A stretch of DNA of 64,000 nucleotides from B73-G16 sp964611295 (GTDB lineage Bacteria > Desulfobacterota > B13-G15), in contig CAZSWV010000009.1 of NCBI GenBank assembly GCA_964611295.1, positions 1-64,000 of the forward strand. The letters run 5' to 3'. Position numbers and translations under genes: made by a program. This document shows, piece after piece, positions 25,718 to 34,728 of this stretch. Position 1 is the stretch's first letter, and every line of letters begins with the position of its first letter. The notes under the pieces were generated by a model. The model ran no database searches. It saw nothing but the letters and a program-made list of their open reading frames with translations, and was not told where the DNA came from.

Positions 25718-26593
25718 TTAAAGTTCAAGCCATGTATGGGAGTAAAGGACATCTCCCCAAAGGACCTTGGCTGTCTTGACGTAATCCCTTTCCTTTGGAG
25801 GAAGGCCATTAGGGTCTATGTCTTCTCCCTCCATGACCCTCCTTATCAGATCCTTTATCTCCGGCATCTGCCCTCTTGCCAAGGCCATCAACTCTTCGTC
25901 AAAGGCATCGGCTATGGCCGAGTAACACCCACAGAGTTCAAGCATCACCATGTAAGTCCTATTGAGGATCCCCCTCAGCTCCTTTGGCGTGCCATTGGAA
26001 ACGTTGGAAAGCCCAACTGTGGACTTCACCCCTGGCAATAGGTCCTGAAGCATCTTCATGAACTCCAAGGCCTCCCTTACCGCCTTCTGGTCCACCGAAA
26101 CCGGCATGATGATGGGATCGACCCATATCCTCTCGTTCTCTATCCCGAGTTCGTTAGCATAGGAAACCGCATCGAGGATGCTCTCAGCCCTCGCCTCAGC
26201 ATCAGCAGGGATACCCTGGTCATTGAGGACCGAGATGATGATCTCGGCATCGTACTTCACCGCAAGGGGCATCATCTGCTCTTTGCTCTCACTTTTCCCA
26301 GAGGCCGAGTTTATAAGGGCTCGCCTCTTCGCTACCTTAAGCCCTTCCTCTACCGCCTTGGGGTTGGTACTGTCAAGGCTCAAGGGCAGATCTACCACTT
26401 CTTGCACTACCTCAACTAGCCACGCCATCACATCCGGGTTCTTCCTGGCAGGACCTATGTTCAAGTCTATGTAGTCCACGCCCGCTTCAGCCTGTTTTTT
26501 CGCCAGTTCCTGTATAAAGGCCTTGTCCCTGTTGTTTATGGCATCCGAAACGGCCTTGGAAAGGATGTGGATGTTTTCACCTATGATGACCAT
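25718..26593 (-). CDS. acsE: Methyltetrahydrofolate:corrinoid iron-sulfur protein methyltransferase
   Basis: This 291-residue pterin-binding barrel shows IGENIHI at the start, DYIDLNIGPARKNP, LPLSLDSTNPKAVEEGL, ALINSASGKSE, WVDPIIMPVS and STVGLSNVSNG, the residues that bind methyl-THF and protonate N5. It moves the methyl group from folate to the corrinoid protein AcsCD. It sits between cooC and acsD. Together with fhs and folD it shows that the methyl branch is folate-based. Confidence 0.95.
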   Translation of the reverse strand: MVIIGENIHILSKAVSDAINNRDKAFIQELAKKQAEAGVDYIDLNIGPARKNPDVMAWLVEVVQEVVDLPLSLDSTNPKAVEEGLKVAKRRALINSASGKSESKEQMMPLAVKYDAEIIISVLNDQGIPADAEARAESILDAVSYANELGIENERIWVDPIIMPVSVDQKAVREALEFMKMLQDLLPGVKSTVGLSNVSNGTPKELRGILNRTYMVMLELCGCYSAIADAFDEELMALARGQMPEIKDLIRRVMEGEDIDPNGLPPKERDYVKTAKVLWGDVLYSHTWLEL

Positions 26594-26611
26594 AACTGAC
26601 CTCCTCGGGCT

Positions 26612-27370
26612 TTAGTTTAAGACTTTACCCAATATCCTCCTCACCGCGTTAACGGCAAGGCTATCCTCAGGAAGCTCTAACACGCTTCTGCCTTCCATGT
26701 CAAACTTTGCCACTTCCTCGTCCTCTGGTATAACCCCAAATAGTTCCAACCCCTTTTCCTTCACCTCTTCCTCTATCCTTGGGTCCACTTGGCCGTTGGG
26801 CACCCTGTTCAGCACAAGTCCAATACGGCCTATCTTCAGGTCAAGCTCCCTGGCCAAGGCTGCTATCCTTGAGGCGCTCTGAACGCCTTTCCTCGAATGA
26901 TCCGACACTATCAGCAAAACGTCCGCATCCCTTGTGGTCCTGCGGGAAAGGTGTTCCATACCCGCAGCGTTGTCCATAAGTACATATGGATAGCCTTTTT
27001 CAAGGCTATCCATTATGGCCCGAAGGGCACTGTTCACATAGCAATAACAGCCAGGCCCTTCACCCCGTCCCATGCTCAAAAAATCGTACCCTCTCTCCTC
27101 CACCATGATCTCAGAGAGCTTAGACCTAAGCCATTCCTCCTTGGAAAAACCCGGTGGAAGGCTTGATACCCCCCTTTGAAGTTCGTCTATCACCTCCCCT
27201 ACCGTCCTTTCCTCCTTTATGCCTAAGACCTGGGCGAGGTTACCATCGTGATCCGCATCTATTACCAATACAGGCTTCCGACCCTGAAGGAGGAACTCCC
27301 TAAGGATCAGCCCCACTAAGGTCGTCTTCCCCGTTCCCCCTTTTCCAGACACCGCAAGGGTAAAACCCAT
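26612..27370 (-). CDS. cooC: CODH nickel-insertion ATPase CooC
   Basis: A 252-residue MinD/ParA-like ATPase with a deviant P-loop VSGKGGTGKTTL (residues 7-18). Its nickel-binding pair C108-Y-C110 in GPGCYCYVN is the CooC hallmark. It dimerises on ATP and delivers nickel to the C-cluster of CODH, or possibly to acetyl-CoA synthase (the AcsF role). It is next to folD and close to cdhA, as expected for a maturation factor. Confidence 0.93.
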   Translation of the reverse strand: MGFTLAVSGKGGTGKTTLVGLILREFLLQGRKPVLVIDADHDGNLAQVLGIKEERTVGEVIDELQRGVSSLPPGFSKEEWLRSKLSEIMVEERGYDFLSMGRGEGPGCYCYVNSALRAIMDSLEKGYPYVLMDNAAGMEHLSRRTTRDADVLLIVSDHSRKGVQSASRIAALARELDLKIGRIGLVLNRVPNGQVDPRIEEEVKEKGLELFGVIPEDEEVAKFDMEGRSVLELPEDSLAVNAVRRILGKVLN

Positions 27371-27372
27371 CC

Positions 27373-28263
27373 TCAGTCCTTCAATCCCAAGGCCATCTTA
27401 GCGGCCTTGACAGTGTTATACATCAGCATGGCTATGATCATAGGCCCCACCCCTCCCGGAACAGGGGTGATGAGGCTCGCCTTTTCCTTAACCGAATCGA
27501 AATCCACATCGCCACAGATTACGGGTTTACCGTCAGGCCCCTGGCCAAGCCAATGGTTGCCCGCATCGACTACCACTACCCCTTCCTTGACCATCTCACC
27601 TGTGACGAACTTCGGTTTGCCCACGTCAACAATCAAAACGTCGGCCCTCTTTGTGTGTAAGAGGAGATTGGGACTCGAAGGATCGCAGACGGTCACTACG
27701 GCCCTCGCATGGGGCTTATCTTGCATGAGGATAGCCGCCATAGGCTTGCCGACAAGTTCTGTCCTCCCAAGGATCACCACCTCTGCCCCTTCGAGCTTAA
27801 CCCCTGAACGGATCAACATCTGCCATATCCCATGAGGGGCACAGGGCAAAAGGTCCGCTTCCCCCATGAGCATCTTACCTACGTTCTCCGGATGGAAAAC
27901 GTCTACGTCCTTCTTAGGGTCGATGGCGTAAAGCACCTTCTTCTCATCTATATGGGGAGGAAGTGGCAACTGGACCAAGACCCCGTGGATCTTAGGATCA
28001 GCGTTGTACTTCCTCACTAGCCCAATGAGGGCCTCCTCGGATATGTCCTCGGGTTGTTCGTCCTTGACCGAATAAAAGCCCAATTCGTTTGCTGCCTTCT
28101 GTTTACCGGCCACATAGGTGGCAGAAGCTGGATCGTGCCCTACTAGGATGGTTACAAGACCTGGAATAACCCCATACGTCTCCTTTAACCTTGCAACTTC
28201 TCCCTTCAACTCCTCACGAATCTGCTTTGCGATCTCGGTCCCCTTTATAAGACCTGCAGCCAT
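27373..28263 (-). CDS. folD: Bifunctional methylene-THF dehydrogenase / methenyl-THF cyclohydrolase
   Basis: A 296-residue FolD with Tyr50 and Lys54 (ATYVAGKQKAA), VQLPLPPHID, the nucleotide loop LGRTELVGKPMAA, and ITPVPGGVGPMIIAML at the C-terminus. It reduces 10-formyl-derived methenyl-THF to methylene-THF. One oddity is DVDVFHP, where most family members read DVDGF. The ribosome-binding site AAGGAGGGGG lies beside a strong stem-loop at 28280-28313, which may modulate translation. It lies between fhs and cooC in the operon. Confidence 0.95.
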   Translation of the reverse strand: MAAGLIKGTEIAKQIREELKGEVARLKETYGVIPGLVTILVGHDPASATYVAGKQKAANELGFYSVKDEQPEDISEEALIGLVRKYNADPKIHGVLVQLPLPPHIDEKKVLYAIDPKKDVDVFHPENVGKMLMGEADLLPCAPHGIWQMLIRSGVKLEGAEVVILGRTELVGKPMAAILMQDKPHARAVVTVCDPSSPNLLLHTKRADVLIVDVGKPKFVTGEMVKEGVVVVDAGNHWLGQGPDGKPVICGDVDFDSVKEKASLITPVPGGVGPMIIAMLMYNTVKAAKMALGLKD

Positions 28264-28279
28264 ATCCCCCTCCTTAAAG

Positions 28280-28313
28280 GGGGATGGGGGAAGGCTTTCC
28301 CTCCCCCATCCCC
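28280..28313 (-). other. Stem-loop between fhs and folD
   Basis: A perfect 12-bp stem pairs GGGGATGGGGGA (28280-28291) with TCCCCCATCCCC (28302-28313) around a 10-base loop. There is no T-run on the minus strand, so it is unlikely to be a simple terminator. It ends a few bases before the folD ribosome-binding site. Roles in transcript processing, partial attenuation or RBS access are possible. Confidence 0.6.
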
Positions 28314-28323
28314 TGCCATTTCC

Positions 28324-30084
28324 TTAGAACAACCCCTTCACGAGACCGGTATCAGGGTCTATATCGATGCGCCTGAAGGCCGGATCAGAACTCGTACCGG
28401 GCATGAGGCTAATCGTACCAGTCATAGGGCAGAGGAACCTCGCACCGGAGAAGAGCAAGATATCCCGTACTGGCAAGACCCACCCCTTCGGAACCCCTTT
28501 CCAATCTGGGTTGTGGGAGAGGCTAAGATGGGTCTTGACCATCATGACGTAGTAGTCCTTGTACTTGGGATCGCTCTCGAACACCTTCGCCTTCTCCTCG
28601 GCTTCAGGCGTCCAGCTTACGCCATCGGCACCGTATACCTCTTTGGCTATGATCTCCACCTTCTGCCTCAAGGGCATGTCCATGGGGTACAGGAACTTAA
28701 AGTCCACCTTTTCCTCACAGGCATCGATGACGGCATCGGCCAGTTCAAGGGCACCTTCACCACCTTTCAACCAGTGCTCACTGACAGCGCATCTTACGCC
28801 CTCTTGCTCCACCAGGCGCTTAAGGAGGGCTATCTCGGCCTCGGTGTCGGTATAGAACTTATTGATGCAGACAACGGGTTTGATCCCGGATTTCTTCACT
28901 ATGTTTATGTGGTGCCTAAGGTTCTCAAAACCCTTCTCCAGAAGCCCGAGGTTTTCCTTGGTGTATTCCTCAGGTATAGGCCTACCTGGGACCACCTTAG
29001 GACCGCCACCGTGCATCTTCAAGGCCCTTATGGTACAAACGATGACGCTTACATGAGGCTTCAAGCCGCTGATCCTACACTTCACGTTCCAGAACTTCTC
29101 AAAACCGATGTCAGCAGCAAACCCGCTCTCGGTGACGTGGTAGTCGAACATCTTTAAACCCAGATAGTCCGCAATGATAGAGGACTGCCCCACAGCTATG
29201 TTGGCAAATGGACCGGCATGGACTAGAACCGGTTGATATTCCACAGTACAACAAAGGGTGGGATTTATAGTGTTCCTCATTATGGCAGTCATGGCACCAG
29301 CAACTTCAAGGTCTTCAGCCGTAACGGGATTGCCCCTCTTGTCATAAGCCACTGTGATCTGTCCGATCCTCTCCCTCAAGTCCTTGAGGCTTGTCGCAAT
29401 CGCCAATATGGCCATGAGCTCAGAAGAAACCGAGATCTGGAACCCAGACTCCATCATAAAGCCGTCCATACGTCCGCCAAGCCCTATAATGATCTTCCTC
29501 AAGGCTTGGGCACAGAAGTCGATGGCCCATTTCATCTCGACCCTTCGCGGATCGATGTCGAGCCTCCTAAGGTTCCTCTTGGCAAGCTCCTCATCTGAAT
29601 AGTTGAACTCGTGTTGCAACCTGGAGGTCAGGGCAACCATACATAGGTTATGCGCATTGGTTATAGCGTCTATATCCCCAGTCAACCCCAAGGAGAACTC
29701 CGTCATAGGTATCAAAAGGGCATTCCCTCCACCTGCTGCTGTCCCCTTGATGTTGAAAGTCGGACCACCAGAGGGCTGACGGATAGCGCCCCCTACGTTT
29801 TTCCCCCTCTTCCCTAGCCCTTCTATAAGCCCCATGGTCACCGTGGTCTTCCCCTCACCAAGGGGCGTAGGAGTTATAGCGGTCACCTCAATGTACTTGC
29901 CATCGGGACGGTCCTTCAAACGCTGGTAGATCTTCTGAAAATCGAGCTTGCAAATCCTCCCATAAGGGATCACCTCGTCCTTCTCCAGGCCTAAACGATC
30001 TCGCCACTCTTCAGGAGTCGGCATGTTTTTCTCTGCTTCCGCTGCTATCTGCCAATCAGCCATCTTGGTTGGATCGTATGGCAT
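28324..30084 (-). CDS. fhs: Formate-tetrahydrofolate ligase
   Basis: A protein of about 586 residues with the family P-loop TPLGEGKTTVTMGL, the AIRQPSGGPTFNIKGTAAGGG segment, HAGPFANIAVG and CINKFYTDTEAE. It activates formate as 10-formyl-THF using ATP, the first folate step of the methyl branch. The frame extends to 30117, but the ATG at 30084 has AAGGAGGGGG and gives the usual MPYDPTKMADWQIA start. It is the first gene of the operon, behind the promoter at 30130-30158. Confidence 0.96.
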   Translation of the reverse strand: MPYDPTKMADWQIAAEAEKNMPTPEEWRDRLGLEKDEVIPYGRICKLDFQKIYQRLKDRPDGKYIEVTAITPTPLGEGKTTVTMGLIEGLGKRGKNVGGAIRQPSGGPTFNIKGTAAGGGNALLIPMTEFSLGLTGDIDAITNAHNLCMVALTSRLQHEFNYSDEELAKRNLRRLDIDPRRVEMKWAIDFCAQALRKIIIGLGGRMDGFMMESGFQISVSSELMAILAIATSLKDLRERIGQITVAYDKRGNPVTAEDLEVAGAMTAIMRNTINPTLCCTVEYQPVLVHAGPFANIAVGQSSIIADYLGLKMFDYHVTESGFAADIGFEKFWNVKCRISGLKPHVSVIVCTIRALKMHGGGPKVVPGRPIPEEYTKENLGLLEKGFENLRHHINIVKKSGIKPVVCINKFYTDTEAEIALLKRLVEQEGVRCAVSEHWLKGGEGALELADAVIDACEEKVDFKFLYPMDMPLRQKVEIIAKEVYGADGVSWTPEAEEKAKVFESDPKYKDYYVMMVKTHLSLSHNPDWKGVPKGWVLPVRDILLFSGARFLCPMTGTISLMPGTSSDPAFRRIDIDPDTGLVKGLF

Positions 30085-30129
30085 CTTCCCCCTCCTTGAG
30101 TTAGTGATTATCTTCACAAACTCTAATAA

Positions 30130-30158
30130 CTTTTACCTCCCTTTGCCCAAGCTGTCAA
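30130..30158 (-). promoter_or_regulatory. Promoter of the Wood-Ljungdahl operon
   Basis: On the minus strand a perfect -35 TTGACA (30153-30158) is followed by a 17-base spacer and a -10 TAAAAG (30130-30135, four of six). It lies about 45 bases before the fhs start. No other comparable promoter was seen inside the following 16 kb, which fits one long transcript, although weak internal promoters cannot be excluded. Confidence 0.65.
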
Positions 30159-30170
30159 GCGTTTCTATCT

Positions 30171-30199
30171 TTTGCACCCTTGTGGGGGAGGGTTATAAT
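30171..30199 (+). promoter_or_regulatory. Divergent promoter for the small-gene pair
   Basis: A perfect -10 TATAAT (30194-30199) lies 17 bases after a -35-like TTTGCA (30171-30176) on the plus strand, 19 bases before the ATG at 30219. The two divergent promoters are separated by only about a dozen bases between their -35 boxes. Confidence 0.7.
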
Positions 30200-30218
30200 T
30201 TAAAATGAATAAGAGGCG

Positions 30219-30758
30219 ATGGATCGTCCATCAGGCCTCGAGAAGTTGAGGGATTTTTTCCGCTGGGCCACGCGGCGGAGCTTTTGGGACCTTGAAATCC
30301 GTGAAGGGCTGATTTCCGATTATATAGCTGATGTCCTAACCGAGTTTGCCAGGACCGAAAGGCTTTACCCCTTCAGGGGTAAGGAGGGCGAAAGGCTTGA
30401 GACAGTGGCAGAGCTTTTGCTTGAGGCGAACCTCCTGAACCTGAGCGGTGGAAGTCTCCAAAGGGAGCGTGAGATAAGGAAACACATCGGTGATTACACC
30501 CTTTTCATGGCTGGCATATTCCCGGAGCACGTGAGGCGTAGGTCCTTGTTTTCCTATTACCTCACCGAAGGGTCGAAGGCCTATTGGTCTGTTAGCGAAC
30601 TAGACAGGGCCCTCCTCAGGCCTGGGGCGGCCCTTTTTGAGGAGCTTGCCCTGAGGTTTGAGCTATATGTAGGTGCACTCAACTACATGCGCAAGCGCTT
30701 CTTCAGGGATTCCTTAGGTGATCCATCTGACTTCCCAAGGCTACTAAAAAGGATATGA
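30219..30758 (+). CDS. Conserved-looking hypothetical protein
   Basis: A 179-residue, charged, largely helical protein with no signal peptide, membrane span or cysteine motif. I cannot assign a family. Distinctive stretches are HIGDYTLFMAGIFPEHVRRR and YYLTEGSKAYWSV, which I associate only with uncharacterised proteins of anaerobic bacteria. The start has a -10 box 19 bases upstream and GAGGCG before the ATG. It is followed after 16 bases by an FmdB-type zinc ribbon, so the two may be expressed together. Confidence 0.75.
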   Translation: MDRPSGLEKLRDFFRWATRRSFWDLEIREGLISDYIADVLTEFARTERLYPFRGKEGERLETVAELLLEANLLNLSGGSLQREREIRKHIGDYTLFMAGIFPEHVRRRSLFSYYLTEGSKAYWSVSELDRALLRPGAALFEELALRFELYVGALNYMRKRFFRDSLGDPSDFPRLLKRI

Positions 30759-30774
30759 TTTAGGAGGTGAGCCG

Positions 30775-30939
30775 ATGCCCACGTATGAATTCCATTGTCC
30801 AAAGTGCAATGAGAATTTCACCCTTAGCCTAAGGCTTAAGGAATACGAAGAGAAAAACTACAGCTGCCCCAAGTGCGGGGAGCGGGACCTAAAGCAGGTA
30901 GTGACCCACTTTTTGACCAAGACCTCTAAGAAGAGCTAA
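30775..30939 (+). CDS. FmdB-family zinc ribbon protein
   Basis: This short gene encodes 54 residues starting MPTYEFHCPKCNENF, the standard FmdB opening, with a zinc-ribbon cysteine quartet C8, C11, C31 and C34. TAGGAGGTGA precedes the ATG at ideal distance. FmdB-type ribbons are widespread, of unknown function, and often linked to regulation of one-carbon or amide genes. The stop codon overlaps the end of the convergent alaS by four bases. Confidence 0.9.
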   Translation: MPTYEFHCPKCNENFTLSLRLKEYEEKNYSCPKCGERDLKQVVTHFLTKTSKKS

Positions 30940-33590
30940 CCCCTCTTCCGAAGGACTTCTTCCAACCTTTTGAAGAACCCTTCGAGGAGGGAAGGAGGGA
31001 GGCTTCCTTGGGCAAGGTTATCCTTCCCTCCTCCTTTTCCTCCTAAGGAAGAAAGGGTCTCTCTCAAAAGGGATGAGGCGTTGAAACGGTCCAGAAGGTC
31101 TCTTGTCACCATAAGGACGACGAGCCCTTTTTCCTCCTTCACCGAGGCCACAGCCACTATACCCGAGCCTATCCTTTCCTTTAGGCTATCTCCCAGCTCT
31201 CTTAAGGCCTCATGGTCAAGGCCTTCAACCCTAGCGGTGGCGATTTTTACCCCCTCTAACTCCTTCACCTCGATCCCGGAAGAGAGCCCCATAGCCAGTT
31301 GTTTCTTCAACCCCTTTAACTCCTCCTCGAGGCGCGCTATTTCCTCCTTGAGCTGTCTTATCCTCTTTTTCAAGCCTTCGCGGGTGACTTCTGCAAAGGC
31401 CCTTTGGCCTTTAAAGCCCAAAAGTTCGGATATTTCCTCTAAGTCTTCTTCTAAGCGGAAGAGCCAGCTGAGGACCTCCTCCCCGGTTACGGCCTCGATC
31501 CTACGGACCCCTGAGGCCACCGCACCTTCTGAAAGCACCTTGAAGAAACCTATTTCTCCCGTGTGCCTCACATGGGTCCCACCACAAAGTTCACGGCTTA
31601 CCCCTTCTACCTCCACAAGCCTTACGGTCTCTCCGTACTTCTCGCCGAAAAGGGCAATAGCCCCCTTTTTCAAGGCCTCATCCAAGGGAAGGTACTCAAC
31701 CCTTACCGGTAGGTCCCTTAGGAGGACCCGGTTGACCCTGGACTCTACTTCCCTGATGAGGGCCTCATCCAGAGGGGCGAAGTGGGTGAAGTCAAACCTC
31801 AATCTGCTGGGTTCGACCAAGGACCCTGCCTGTCTTACATGTCCTCCCAGGAGCTCACGTAGTACCGCATGTAGGATATGGGTAGCTGTATGGTTCCTAG
31901 CGGTTGCCGCCCTGTGGTTGGGGTCTACCCTTAACCTCACCAAGGACCCCACCTTCAGCCTGCCCCGGTTCACCAAGGCGTGATGGCCTATCAGAGAGGG
32001 GGTGATCCTCCTTGTATTGAGTACCTCAACCGCTACCCCCTCTCCTTCGATTGATCCCTTATCGCCCACTTGTCCTCCGCCCTCTGGGTAAAAGGGGGTA
32101 ACGCTAACCAAAACCTCCACCTCTTCCCCTTCGTCAGCTTCTTCCACCAACCTGCCGTCTTTGATTAAGCCGAGGATCTCGGTCTCTACCTCAAGGTGGT
32201 CATATCCCACAAAGGCCGTCTCCACACCCTCTAACCCTAACAGCCCTTCATGGAATGCTAAGGTCCCTTTCCAAGAGGCCCTACCCCGTTCCTTTTGTTC
32301 TGCCATTTTCTCCTCATAACCTCTCTTATCCACCTCAAGGCCTTCGTCCCTTGAGATCTCCTCTATGAGGTCCAAGGGAAAGCCATAGGTATCGTAAAGT
32401 TTGAAAGCTAGATCCCCAGGGAGGACCCGTTGGCCTTTCTCTTTGAGTCTCTGCATCTCTTCATAGAGGAGCTCAAGCCCCCTGTCCAAGGTATAGGAAA
32501 ACCTCTCTTCTTCCCTAAGACATACTTCATCGATCAGCCTTGCGTGTTCCTCAAGTTCTGGGTATACCCCTGACATCTTCTCCCTGACCTTCTCTATCAC
32601 CTTGGTGAGGAAAGGACCCCTTAAGCCCAATAGATGACCGTGCCGTAAGGCCCTCCTTATTATCCGCCTCAACACGTAACCCCTACCTTCATTTGAAGGC
32701 AAAACCCCATCGGCTATGAGGAAGGCCACAGCCCGCGCATGATCGGCGATCACCCTCATGGAGACATCCGCCTTTGGATCCTTGCCGTAAGTCAACCCCA
32801 CCAACTCCTCTATCCTACTGATGATAGGGGAGAAAAGGTCCGTGTCGTAGTTCCCCTTTACCCTTTGCAGAACTGCCGTTATCCTCTCCAGGCCCATCCC
32901 TGTGTCTATACAAGGTCGGGGAAGGGGGCGTAGCTTCCCATCAGGAGTCCTTTCGTACTGCATGAACACCAAATTCCAAAGTTCCAAGAACCTATCGCAT
33001 TCGCACCAGGGACCGCAGTCAGGCCGTCCACAACCTACTTCCTCCCCTTGATCTATTAGGATCTCAGAACACGGCCCACACGGACCTGTATCGCCCATGG
33101 CCCAAAAGTTGTCTTCATCACCAAGGCCTATAACCCTCTCTTCAGGTATCCCGGTCAGCTCTACCCATAGGCGCCTCGATTCCTCGTCGTCGCGGTGAAC
33201 CGTAACCCATAGCTCCGCCTTGTTAAGGCCGAAGACCTCCGTGAGGAGCTCCCAGGCCATTTCAATGGCCTCTTTCTTGAAATAATCCCCAAAGGAGAAG
33301 TTCCCTAGCATTTCGAAGAAGGTATGATGCCTTAAGGTCCTGCCCACGTTTTCAAGGTCGTTGTGTTTTCCACCGGCGCGCATGCACTTTTGACAGGATG
33401 TAGCACGTTTGTAAGGCCTCTTTTCCTGTTGTAGGAACACCTTCTTGAACTGGACCATCCCCGCATTTGTGAAAAGGAGTGTGGGATCGTCCTCAGGCAC
33501 AAGGGAGGAACTCTTCACCACTTCATGTCCCCTTGAAGCGAAATAATCCAGGAAGGTGCCCCTTATCTCTTCGCTACTCCACCTCTTCAT
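30936..33590 (-). CDS. alaS: Alanyl-tRNA synthetase
   Basis: A class II synthetase of about 884 residues with the motif-1 region FLDYFASRGHEVVKSSSLVP, TNAGMVQFKKVFL, the editing-domain zinc ligands in NHTATHILH and CGGTHVRHTGEIGFF, and a C-terminal coiled coil (residues about 720-760) with a DHHA1 domain. It charges tRNA-Ala. The frame is open to 33623, but the ATG at 33590 gives the usual MKRWSSEEIR start. It overlaps the end of pilT by 17 bases and is the last gene of the ilvB-alaS chain. Confidence 0.96.
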   Translation of the reverse strand: MKRWSSEEIRGTFLDYFASRGHEVVKSSSLVPEDDPTLLFTNAGMVQFKKVFLQQEKRPYKRATSCQKCMRAGGKHNDLENVGRTLRHHTFFEMLGNFSFGDYFKKEAIEMAWELLTEVFGLNKAELWVTVHRDDEESRRLWVELTGIPEERVIGLGDEDNFWAMGDTGPCGPCSEILIDQGEEVGCGRPDCGPWCECDRFLELWNLVFMQYERTPDGKLRPLPRPCIDTGMGLERITAVLQRVKGNYDTDLFSPIISRIEELVGLTYGKDPKADVSMRVIADHARAVAFLIADGVLPSNEGRGYVLRRIIRRALRHGHLLGLRGPFLTKVIEKVREKMSGVYPELEEHARLIDEVCLREEERFSYTLDRGLELLYEEMQRLKEKGQRVLPGDLAFKLYDTYGFPLDLIEEISRDEGLEVDKRGYEEKMAEQKERGRASWKGTLAFHEGLLGLEGVETAFVGYDHLEVETEILGLIKDGRLVEEADEGEEVEVLVSVTPFYPEGGGQVGDKGSIEGEGVAVEVLNTRRITPSLIGHHALVNRGRLKVGSLVRLRVDPNHRAATARNHTATHILHAVLRELLGGHVRQAGSLVEPSRLRFDFTHFAPLDEALIREVESRVNRVLLRDLPVRVEYLPLDEALKKGAIALFGEKYGETVRLVEVEGVSRELCGGTHVRHTGEIGFFKVLSEGAVASGVRRIEAVTGEEVLSWLFRLEEDLEEISELLGFKGQRAFAEVTREGLKKRIRQLKEEIARLEEELKGLKKQLAMGLSSGIEVKELEGVKIATARVEGLDHEALRELGDSLKERIGSGIVAVASVKEEKGLVVLMVTRDLLDRFNASSLLRETLSSLGGKGGGKDNLAQGSLPPSLLEGFFKRLEEVLRKRG

Positions 33591-34728
33591 CCTCTGGCCC
33601 TTTGAAGCCGTGAACGCTTTCAAATTGCTGCCATCCCAAATCGCTTACCGCAAGGATGCCCTTTGCCCTCAAGGTGAATTCATCTGGGTTGGAACAATGT
33701 CTTAAGGCCTCCTCAAAGGTTATCAAGCCATTCTTGTAAAGGTACATCAAAGACTGGTCAAAGGTCTGGGAACCATAGGCCACGTAACCCTCAGCTATAG
33801 CCTTGGGGATCTCAAAGGTGCGGTCCTTGTCCAAGATGCACTCGCGGATCCTGGGCGTGTTTATGAGGATCTCCACTGCCGGTACCCTCCCCTTACCATC
33901 CGCACGCGGTAAGAGCCTCTGAGAGATTATGCCCTTTAGGACGTTGGCCAGTTGGACCCTTACTTGTCTCTGGTGGTGTGGAGGGTAAACGGATACTATC
34001 CGATTTATCGTTTCTGTGGCATTCAATGTGTGAAGAGTTGACAGGACCAGATGACCTGTTTCGGCTGCCAAAAGGGCGGTATTTATGGTCTCATAGTCCC
34101 TCATCTCACCTACCATTATGACGTCGGGGTCTTGCCTCAAGGCCATCTTTAAGGCATCAAGGAAAGACGGCGTGTCCTGTCCCACCTCCCTTTGGCTTAT
34201 TATGCTCAGGTGGTCCTTGTGAAGGTACTCGATGGGATCCTCAATGGTTATTATGTGGCAACGCCTGTGGTGGTTTATGTAATCTATCATGGCGGCCAAG
34301 GTGGTCGACTTGCCGACACCAGCAGGACCGGTGACAAGGATCATCCCCCTCAGCTCTTGACATAGCCTCTCCAGAGGTCTGACAGGTAGGTTTAACTCCT
34401 CGAAGTTCCTTATCCTATGGGGTATAACCCTAAGGGCGATGGCCACTGTACCCCTCTGCTGGAAGACGTTGACACGGAAGCGGCCTATCCCGGGGACGCT
34501 ATAGGCCATGTCGATCTCATGGCGCTCCATGAACTGTTCCCGCTGTTTCTCGGCCATCATCTGGTAGGCAAGCCTGGCCACATCAGAAGGGCTGAGAACC
34601 GGATAATCCGTAAGGGGGATGAGCTCCCCGTCCCTCCGGAGAAAAGGGGGATGGCCTGCCTTAAGGTGTATGTCAGAGGCGTTCTCGTTTACGGCCCTGA
34701 TGAGGAGGTCTTTAAGATCCAAGGGCAT
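33574..34728 (-). CDS. pilT: Type IV pilus retraction ATPase (PilT family)
   Basis: A 384-residue AAA-type secretion ATPase with Walker A GPAGVGKSTT, Asp boxes (TIEDPIEY), Walker B (DPDVIMVGEMRD) and His box (TGHLVLSTLHTLNA). RIRECILDKD occupies the place of the PilT AIRNLIRE motif. The start MPLDLKDLLIRAVNENASDIHLKAGHPP is PilT-like. It would drive pilus retraction or twitching; a PilU-type accessory role is the alternative because the AIRNLIRE motif is divergent. No other pilus genes are nearby. It overlaps recA and alaS by 17 bases each. Confidence 0.9.
   Translation of the reverse strand: MPLDLKDLLIRAVNENASDIHLKAGHPPFLRRDGELIPLTDYPVLSPSDVARLAYQMMAEKQREQFMERHEIDMAYSVPGIGRFRVNVFQQRGTVAIALRVIPHRIRNFEELNLPVRPLERLCQELRGMILVTGPAGVGKSTTLAAMIDYINHHRRCHIITIEDPIEYLHKDHLSIISQREVGQDTPSFLDALKMALRQDPDVIMVGEMRDYETINTALLAAETGHLVLSTLHTLNATETINRIVSVYPPHHQRQVRVQLANVLKGIISQRLLPRADGKGRVPAVEILINTPRIRECILDKDRTFEIPKAIAEGYVAYGSQTFDQSLMYLYKNGLITFEEALRHCSNPDEFTLRAKGILAVSDLGWQQFESVHGFKGPEDEEVE

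Noticed and set aside
30970..31983. Long 337-codon plus-strand frame
   Set aside because: It is serine/proline-rich shadow coding antisense to alaS.
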